A stretch of DNA of 64,000 nucleotides. It comes from Methylomonas sp. MK1 (GTDB taxonomy: Bacteria; Pseudomonadota; Gammaproteobacteria; Methylococcales; Methylomonadaceae). The stretch is from assembly GCF_000365425.1 (NCBI RefSeq), contig NZ_AQOV01000001.1, positions 744,001 to 808,000 on the forward strand. The letters run 5' to 3'. The translations under genes were made by a program, and so were the position numbers. This document shows positions 58,535-64,000 of this stretch, piece by piece. Position 1 is the stretch's first letter. The number at the start of each line of letters is the position of its first letter. Below the pieces are notes generated by a model, which saw nothing but the letters and a program-made list of their open reading frames with translations, was not told the origin of the DNA and searched no databases.

Positions 58535-59923
58535 TTAGTCCGAACGCTGAAACCAGTCCAATTGTTGATGGAGTGTAACTACCGAACCGACAATAATCAG
58601 CGTCGGCGGCGTCATCTCGGCCTGTTCCACACGACTGGGCATATCCGCTAGTGTTCCGGTTAAAACCCGCTGGTTTCGGGTTGTGCCTTCCTGAATGACG
58701 GCAATGGGGTGATTGGCCGGACAACCGTACTCGATCAGCGATCGGCAGATGATTCCCAATCCAGCCAGTCCCATATAAATCACAATGGTTTGATGGGGAC
58801 GAGATAATTGCTGCCAGTCGAGATTGATACTGCCGTCATTTAAGTGGCCGGTGACAAATGTGCAGGATTGAGCATGATCGCGATGGGTCAGCGGAATGCC
58901 CGCATAGCTGGCACAGCCTGCCGCTGCAGTAATGCCAGGCACAACCTGAAAGCTGATCCCTAGTTGTATAAAGGACTCGATTTCTTCACCCCCACGACCA
59001 AAGATAAAAGGATCGCCGCCCTTTAACCGAGCTACCCGTTTGCCGGCCAAAGCTAAATCAATTAACAGTTGATTAATCGACTCCTGCGGTAGGCTATGGT
59101 TATCCCTCTGTTTGCCGACATAGATTTTCTCGGCGTCTCGTCGGGCCATATCGAGCACTTCTATAGAAACCAGCCGGTCATAAACAATAACGTCTGCCTG
59201 CTGCAGCAGACGCAAGGCTTTAAACGTTAATAAATCGGGGTCGCCAGGACCGGCACCTATTAGATACACTTCACCCTGATTTGCTGTAGGGTCAGCCTGC
59301 TGCAGCTGCGACCGCAGCAGTTCTTCCGCTTCGCTCTGCTTGCCTACAAAAACTAATTCAGCCACAGGCCCTTGTAAAATCTTTTCCCAGAAAACTCTAC
59401 GCAGACTCGGTTGCGGAATGCGTTGTTTGACCAATAATTTGAATTTTTCAGCCAATTGCACCAACAGGCCAAACGATGCCGGAATGGAACTTTCCACCCT
59501 GGCGCGCAAAAGTCGCGTTAATACGGGCGATACACCACTTGAGGATATGGCAATAAGTAGGGGCGAACGATCAATAATGGCCGGGAATATAAAGGAGCAT
59601 AACGCCGGATCATCAACCACATTTACGGGGATTTTTCGCTGATTCGCCAGCTTGGAGACCTCTATATTCGTGGAGCGGCAATTGGTAGCGGAAACCACGA
59701 GTCCCATGCCGTCGATATCCTCATGCGTAAACACTTTTTGGCGGATAACGATTTGATTTGACTGTTGCATAGCAGCTACCGCGTTACCAATATCCAAAGC
59801 AACGACGACGATGTTCGCTCCAGCTCGGACCAGTAATTCAATTTTTCGCGCCGCAATTTCGCCAGCGCCTACCACCAAACACGTTTGGCCTTTAACTTTT
59901 AAGAAAAGAGGAAAATAATCCAT
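58535..59923 (-). CDS. cysG: Siroheme synthase (uroporphyrinogen-III methyltransferase / precorrin-2 dehydrogenase / ferrochelatase)
   Basis: 462 residues from the ATG at 59923 (MDYFPLFLKVKGQTCLVVGA); a longer start is unlikely. The N-terminal CysG-B module has the NAD loop VVGAGEIAARKIELLVRAGA. The C-terminal CysG-A SAM methyltransferase module has YLIGAGPGDPDLLTFKALRL and VARLKGGDPFIFGRGGEE. It makes precorrin-2, the entry substrate for the corrin genes encoded upstream, and can also make siroheme. It closes the corrin operon, 17 bp after the ferredoxin gene. Confidence 0.96.
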   Translation of the reverse strand: MDYFPLFLKVKGQTCLVVGAGEIAARKIELLVRAGANIVVVALDIGNAVAAMQQSNQIVIRQKVFTHEDIDGMGLVVSATNCRSTNIEVSKLANQRKIPVNVVDDPALCSFIFPAIIDRSPLLIAISSSGVSPVLTRLLRARVESSIPASFGLLVQLAEKFKLLVKQRIPQPSLRRVFWEKILQGPVAELVFVGKQSEAEELLRSQLQQADPTANQGEVYLIGAGPGDPDLLTFKALRLLQQADVIVYDRLVSIEVLDMARRDAEKIYVGKQRDNHSLPQESINQLLIDLALAGKRVARLKGGDPFIFGRGGEEIESFIQLGISFQVVPGITAAAGCASYAGIPLTHRDHAQSCTFVTGHLNDGSINLDWQQLSRPHQTIVIYMGLAGLGIICRSLIEYGCPANHPIAVIQEGTTRNQRVLTGTLADMPSRVEQAEMTPPTLIIVGSVVTLHQQLDWFQRSD

Positions 59924-59940
59924 AACCCTTTGTTTTACTG

Positions 59941-60300
59941 CTATGGAACCGAGCAAGTACTTTGATGATAAATCAGCGCTTCGACAGGTCGACCGCCCAC
60001 CAAATGCTCATCAATGATGCGCTGTAAATTGGTTTCATTGACGTTGTAATACCAGACGCCATCGGGCTGTACACACATGATGGGACCGGATTTGCAGGTG
60101 GCAAAACAGTGGGTGCGGGTGCGCTTAACCCTGAGTTCGCCTTTGTCGATGCCGGCCGCTTTGAACTTCTCGCCCAGGGTTTCGAATAAGGCCTGCGCTT
60201 CGCCATTTTCGGTGCAGCGGGGGCCGGTACACACCAGCAAGTGGCGTTTGTAGTCACCCATTTTGGGTTTTTCCGGCATGGGGATGGTGTTATCAGTCAT
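59941..60300 (-). CDS. (2Fe-2S) ferredoxin-domain protein of the corrin operon
   Basis: 119 residues from the ATG at 60300, overlapping the cobJ stop by 8 bp. The thioredoxin-like 2Fe-2S fold shows VCTGPRCTENG (first two cysteines region) and THCFATCKSGPIMCVQP. HLVGGRPVEALIYH ends the protein. Such ferredoxins are common in cobalamin clusters, often next to cobJ/cbiX, and may supply electrons or an Fe-S cluster to a corrin enzyme. Confidence 0.88.
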   Translation of the reverse strand: MTDNTIPMPEKPKMGDYKRHLLVCTGPRCTENGEAQALFETLGEKFKAAGIDKGELRVKRTRTHCFATCKSGPIMCVQPDGVWYYNVNETNLQRIIDEHLVGGRPVEALIYHQSTCSVP

Positions 60301-61654
60301 GGTGGGTTGGTTCCAGAACAGTTGGGACGCTAAATTGCGCTCGGTCATTGCGGTAGTGTTGTAGGGCTGAGCTGTCGAATCCTGCTTCGTCAGCGACTAA
60401 CCATAAGTTGAATAAGGCGTCGCCGTGTTGATCGAGTACCTGAATGCCATAGGTTTGATCATCACGGCTGACAAACCAAATCTGCTGCGTTTTGCGCCAG
60501 TCGATGTGCAAATGAAAGGCGTCGTTGACGATACTCACCCAGCCGTTTTTGCTTTGCAAATCAGCGGCGTTGATCAACAATTCCGCCACGACACCCGCTT
60601 CGCTGCGCACCACGGCGCGTAATTTGCCCCAGCCCTGGAGTGACACAAGTAAACGTTCATGACTGTCTGGGGTTGCACGTTGCGCGCAGAATAAACCGGC
60701 TTGATCGCCCGGCGTGGACTGGCTGACGGCGTCGAGAATGTCCGCCAGCGGTTGCGCGAAGTATGCTGCCGCCTGTTGCAATGTCACCTTGGGCGTGTCG
60801 CGCAAATATTGCCGCACACAAGCTTTCCAGCCTTCCAATCCCATGCTCAGCGAACGCCCCGCCTGTTCGCCTGCGCGGGTTTCGCCGGTCATGGCGTCAT
60901 ATTTATTGGCATAGCCGCGCGGCGTCACCATCAACCCTGCACGGACGAAGGTGCTGCTGTTGCCAACCAAGACCGTTGTCAACATACCAATATCGCAATC
61001 GGCCATCTCCGCCAAGCGAACCATCTGAATGTGTTGCCGAGCACGATAACCGGATTTAACGATGGCAACCGGCGTGTCCGGGCTACGATGACGCAGCAAT
61101 ATAGTTTGCGCTTCGACGATATGCTGCGTGCGGCGACCACTTTTCGGGTTATACAAGGCCACCACGAAATCCCCGCGCGCCGCGCTTTCCAGGCGGCGGG
61201 CGATCACCGGCCAAGGCGTCAACAAGTCGGACAGCGAGATCGAACAAAAATCATGGGTCAGCGGCGCCCCGACCAGGGATGCGCAACTCGACAACGCGGT
61301 ACTACCGGGCACCACTTCCACCTGAATCGGATCATCCGGCGTCCAACCACTGTCCAGCAGCAGTTCATAAGTGGGTCCGGCCATGCCGTAAACGCCGATG
61401 TCGCCGGACGACACCATAGCGACGATTTTGCCCTGCTTGGCATGTTCATACGCTTCGATACTACGATCGAGTTCTTCGGTCATGCCTTTTTTGATGACTT
61501 CCTTGCCATCGAGCAAGTCTTGCACCAGTTTGATGTAGGTGCTGTAACCAATCACCACGTCGGCTTCCGCAATCGCTTGGCGAGCGCGAGCAGTCATGTG
61601 CTCATGCGCGCCGGGGCCGATGCCCACCAGTAAAATTTTGCCTGCTTTTGTCAT
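60293..61654 (-). CDS. cobJ: Precorrin-3B C17-methyltransferase with C-terminal haem-utilisation-like domain
   Basis: 453 residues, about 200 more than a plain CobJ. The N-terminal 245 residues are the SAM methyltransferase: ILLVGIGPGAHEHMTARARQ, VAMVSSGDIGVYGMAGPTYE and VVALYNPKSGRRTQ. After a linker a second domain (about residues 335-440) reads AELLINAADLQSKNGWVSIV, FHLHIDWRKTQQIWFVSRDD and YGIQVLDQHGDALFNLWL. That resembles the ChuX/HutX/HemS haem-binding fold. The enzyme performs ring contraction/C17 methylation in corrin synthesis. The extension could bind the tetrapyrrole substrate; inference. Confidence 0.9.
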   Translation of the reverse strand: MTKAGKILLVGIGPGAHEHMTARARQAIAEADVVIGYSTYIKLVQDLLDGKEVIKKGMTEELDRSIEAYEHAKQGKIVAMVSSGDIGVYGMAGPTYELLLDSGWTPDDPIQVEVVPGSTALSSCASLVGAPLTHDFCSISLSDLLTPWPVIARRLESAARGDFVVALYNPKSGRRTQHIVEAQTILLRHRSPDTPVAIVKSGYRARQHIQMVRLAEMADCDIGMLTTVLVGNSSTFVRAGLMVTPRGYANKYDAMTGETRAGEQAGRSLSMGLEGWKACVRQYLRDTPKVTLQQAAAYFAQPLADILDAVSQSTPGDQAGLFCAQRATPDSHERLLVSLQGWGKLRAVVRSEAGVVAELLINAADLQSKNGWVSIVNDAFHLHIDWRKTQQIWFVSRDDQTYGIQVLDQHGDALFNLWLVADEAGFDSSALQHYRNDRAQFSVPTVLEPTHHD

Positions 61655-62043
61655 TTAATTCTCGCTATCGAAACGGTGGCGTTCTTGCCGTCCACACCGC
61701 AATATTTATGTTTCTCGACCAGTAAATCCGTCAGCTCGGCATTGGCCGCTTTCAGTGCCGCCGCTTCCGCCACCGCCGGTGTACCCATGTATTTCATGAC
61801 CACCTCGGATGGATTCGGTACCGGGATGGTGGCCAAAGCCTCAGCCGGATAAAAATACAGCGGCCAATCGTATATCTGGGCTAGTTGTAACAAGGCTGCT
61901 TCATCATTTTTTTTGTCGATGCTGGCCAAACCGGCTACCGTAGATACATCGAGCCCGCAACGCCACAAGGCCTGGGCCAAGGCTTGCCGCAAGGTATCCA
62001 GGCTGGCATTGCGGTCGCAACCCATGCCAATCATGACTTTCAT
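61651..62043 (-). CDS. cobE: Cobalamin biosynthesis protein CobE (CbiG C-terminal type)
   Basis: 130 residues from the ATG at 62043. VMIGMGCDRNASLDTLRQAL and VAGLASIDKKNDEAALLQLA are the CobE/CbiG-C signature, and KYCGVDGKNATVSIARIK the end. In anaerobic pathways this domain is fused to CbiG; here it is a separate gene 4 bp after cbiG. It probably helps open the precorrin/cobalt-precorrin lactone ring. Overlaps cobJ by 4 bp. Confidence 0.9.
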   Translation of the reverse strand: MKVMIGMGCDRNASLDTLRQALAQALWRCGLDVSTVAGLASIDKKNDEAALLQLAQIYDWPLYFYPAEALATIPVPNPSEVVMKYMGTPAVAEAAALKAANAELTDLLVEKHKYCGVDGKNATVSIARIK

Positions 62044-62047
62044 ACGC

Positions 62048-62785
62048 TTACGCTTGATCCCTGGGCGGCCTATACACCACCAGTCGCTCAGCCAGTTGTT
62101 GCCAAACAGTCGGATCGATGGCCCGGTGTGTAACCCATAAAACCGACCGGTATTGTTCGGTATCAACGTCCTCGAAACGCTGGAACAGATGAATATTGGC
62201 CGGTAACGGCGATGGCCGCGTCCACCAATTTGAGCTGCCGGCTTCCTGCACGAAGGCAATCGGCAGTTGATTGACCACGTCCGCCGACACACGCGTGATG
62301 TTGACCTTAGGGGCTTCCACTTGCCAGCCCAGTTCACGGCCCAAGATATCCACCGGAATGGTTTTGCCCACGTCCGATGCGGTGGTCAGTACCGGCGTGG
62401 CATTTAGCAACGCGGCGACTTTTTCGGCATAAGCATTGGCACCGCCGACATGGCCGGATAGCACCGGGATCACGAATTCGGCGGCATCGTCGATCACCAG
62501 CACACCGGGATCTACATCCTTGGATTTAAGATGCGGCGCAATCAGCCGTACCACCGCACCCAGCGACACCAGAAAAATAATTTGGTCGTAGGATGCGAAC
62601 AACTCGCCGAGTTGCGCGCTCAACGCCCCCTGATACACGCAACGCGGATTGGCAAAATCACCCAAATGTTCGGATTGCTTCTCCGACACCACCACCTCCG
62701 CTTCGGGGAGTTGTGGTGCCAGGCGAGTGGCAATCCCGGCGCCGTGTTTGGTAATCGCCACCAGGGCGACACGCACTTCATTCAT
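62048..62785 (-). CDS. cbiG: Cobalamin biosynthesis protein CbiG (N-terminal and central domains)
   Basis: 245 residues from the ATG at 62785, overlapping cobI by 8 bp. VALVAITKHGAGIATRLAPQ starts the CbiG N-domain. IIFLVSLGAVVRLIAPHLKS, DPGVLVIDDAAEFVIPVLSG and HVGGANAYAEKVAALL are the diagnostic middle. CbiG removes the C20 two-carbon fragment as acetaldehyde in the cobalt-early pathway. Presence with CobE split off is a common proteobacterial arrangement. Confidence 0.93.
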   Translation of the reverse strand: MNEVRVALVAITKHGAGIATRLAPQLPEAEVVVSEKQSEHLGDFANPRCVYQGALSAQLGELFASYDQIIFLVSLGAVVRLIAPHLKSKDVDPGVLVIDDAAEFVIPVLSGHVGGANAYAEKVAALLNATPVLTTASDVGKTIPVDILGRELGWQVEAPKVNITRVSADVVNQLPIAFVQEAGSSNWWTRPSPLPANIHLFQRFEDVDTEQYRSVLWVTHRAIDPTVWQQLAERLVVYRPPRDQA

Positions 62786-63554
62786 CGATTGAGTCCTTTT
62801 TCTTGCGGCAACCGCGCTGCATTTCGCTGCGCTGACGGCCTGGGTTTTTGATGATAAGTAACGACAGATAATTGACCTTTTGCCCCTCGAGGCTGGCGAT
62901 GTCGTGCACCATGCGTTCTTCCGGCGCCCCGGCTTTTTCCACGAACCAGCCATGAGCCAGCAAATCGCGACGGCGCAGCAAATCGATAATATCGTCCAGC
63001 AGCGGTTTGACCTTGAGCAACACCAAGGTATCGAAGTCGCTCAGCATGCGCTCGATCTGCGCGATACCATATCCCGCCGGTACTATGGCGATGGTGTCAT
63101 CGACATCCGCCAACGGTTCGCCACTGCGCGCCGCAGCGGCATGAAATGACGACACCCCCGGCACTACTTCGACTGTCACTTCCGGCTGTAAGGCACGAAC
63201 ACTGCGTTGCAAATGGCCGAAAGTGGAATAGGTTGATGCATCGCCCTCCACCAGAAACAACACATCCTCGCCGCGTTGTAATATTGCCAACACGGTTTGT
63301 GCTGCATCCAGCCAGTAACGGGCCAGAATCTCGGCATCGTGAGTCATCGGAAAATGCAGCTCGCTATGTTCGGCAGGCAGTTCCAGGCCGGCGCGCAAGG
63401 CTATGTCCAAGGCATAACTGTCGCTGTTTTTCTTGCGCACCGGATAAGTCCAATGGCCCGGACCGGTCAGTAAATCCCAGGCTCGCCGGGTCATCAGGCC
63501 AGGATCGCCTGGGCCAAGGGAAACGCCGTAGAGGGTGCCGAGTTTAGTGTTCAT
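62778..63554 (-). CDS. cobI: Precorrin-2 C20-methyltransferase
   Basis: 258 residues. YGVSLGPGDPGLMTRRAWDL, FLVEGDASTYSTFGHLQR, VEVVPGVSSFHAAAARSGEP and ADVDDTIAIVPAGY are the CobI/CbiL signatures. The C-terminus is unusually basic and charged (SEMQRGCRKKKDSIDE), partly because it is read through the start of cbiG. It methylates precorrin-2 or cobalt-precorrin-2 at C20. Overlaps cbiT by 11 bp. Confidence 0.94.
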   Translation of the reverse strand: MNTKLGTLYGVSLGPGDPGLMTRRAWDLLTGPGHWTYPVRKKNSDSYALDIALRAGLELPAEHSELHFPMTHDAEILARYWLDAAQTVLAILQRGEDVLFLVEGDASTYSTFGHLQRSVRALQPEVTVEVVPGVSSFHAAAARSGEPLADVDDTIAIVPAGYGIAQIERMLSDFDTLVLLKVKPLLDDIIDLLRRRDLLAHGWFVEKAGAPEERMVHDIASLEGQKVNYLSLLIIKNPGRQRSEMQRGCRKKKDSIDE

Positions 63555-64000
63555 CTTGACCGCAGGTTTTAGGCTGTAAAGGATGGGTGGCCGATACGAT
63601 CCACACTGGATTTTCGGCCTGCATGCGATGCATGGACAGAATCGGGCTACTACGGGAAGCTTGAATCTGACAAACGTCCCAGCCTGCGCCTAGCTGTTTC
63701 AGGGTCTCGACGGCGGTGGACAGGTTTTCCAGCGTGACGAAATTCATCACTAGCCAACCCGCCGGGCGCAAACGCCCTAAACACAAGGCAATCAATTCCG
63801 CCAATTCGCCGCCGGAACCGCCGACGAATACCGCATCCGGATCGGGCCAAGTGTCGAGAAATTGCGGAGCCTTGCCATGCACGAAGCTGTAATTGCTGAT
63901 GCCCCAGGCGGCTTGATTCTGTTCGACATTGGCGATGTCGTCGGCGTTTTTTTCGATGGCAAATACATGCCCGTCCGGACACAAGCGCGCGGCCTCCAGC
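63544..64000 (-). CDS. cbiT: Precorrin-6B C15-methyltransferase (decarboxylating), CbiT (partial)
   Basis: The 3' part of the gene; its 5' end lies beyond the right edge. VFAIEKNADDIANVEQNQAA (SAM-binding acidic strand), DAVFVGGSGGELAELIALC and LRPAGWLVMNFVTLENLSTA are CbiT/CobL-C signatures. It methylates C15 and decarboxylates the C12 acetate. It could be a separate CbiT or the C-terminal half of a CobL fusion; the window cannot tell. Confidence 0.9.
   Translation of the reverse strand, partial: LEAARLCPDGHVFAIEKNADDIANVEQNQAAWGISNYSFVHGKAPQFLDTWPDPDAVFVGGSGGELAELIALCLGRLRPAGWLVMNFVTLENLSTAVETLKQLGAGWDVCQIQASRSSPILSMHRMQAENPVWIVSATHPLQPKTCGQDEH

Overview
The window looks like gammaproteobacterial DNA. 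An SXT/R391- and IncA/C-type conjugation and recombination module is embedded next to a cobalamin biosynthesis operon. The gene set (CbiT/CobI/CbiG/CobE/CobJ, HU, RND pump) would suit a methylotrophic gammaproteobacterium such as a Methylococcales member; that is inference from gene content only. No rRNA, tRNA, CRISPR array or integrase was seen.

Layout. 1-8.4 kb: an Old Yellow Enzyme fragment, an ICL/PEP-mutase family gene, and a tripartite RND efflux operon (adaptor, pump, outer-membrane channel) divergent from an HxlR-type regulator, with two back-to-back promoters between them. 8.5-13.6 kb: alkylation-repair genes (alkA, a DUF1993 gene, a DUF1489 gene, ogt) split by an intact IS66-family element with a perfect 8-bp target duplication. 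13.6-13.9 kb: an IS3-family remnant. 14.0-27.6 kb: an F/SXT-type mating-pair-formation operon, traL-E-K-B-dsbC-V-A-(RRXRR ORF)-C-trbI-trhF-W-U-N. 27.6-39.1 kb: accessory cargo in the place where SXT-type elements carry a variable hotspot: hupB, a type I restriction system (hsdR, hsdM, a DUF1016/YhcG nuclease, hsdS), an unrecognised cytosolic plus four-helix membrane pair, a TcmP-DUF5131 pair and an AcaB/DUF1845-like gene. 39.1-56.9 kb: DNA-processing block with ssb, bet, exo, CobS-like AAA+, WGR-like, DUF3150, CobT-like VWA, a DUF4942 methyltransferase and a GHKL ATPase gene interrupted by a group II intron. 57.0-58.3 kb: an IS4-family element. 58.5-64 kb: a compact corrin operon, cbiT-cobI-cbiG-cobE-cobJ-ferredoxin-cysG, on the minus strand.

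The most interesting signal is in the RNA leaders. Almost every transcription unit between about 40 and 53 kb, and also traA, begins with a leader of one shape: a short outer stem around an inner hairpin, then a downstream strand that re-pairs with the inner hairpin's 5' arm or loop. A U-run and the Shine-Dalgarno usually follow. Primary sequence differs between copies but pairing is kept. A second structured element, three consecutive hairpins with compensatory changes, occurs three times (before ssb, before the 70-aa ORF, before the coiled-coil membrane protein). A 28-bp palindrome is shared by the control regions of the traL operon and of ssb. Together these suggest an element-wide regulatory layer: one activator site for the main operons and RNA attenuator-like leaders for each gene.

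The mobile module is incomplete in this window: no relaxase (traI), coupling protein (traD), traF/H/G, integrase or attachment site is seen. It is bordered by an IS3 remnant on the left and an IS4 copy on the right, so it may be a fragment or a rearranged element.
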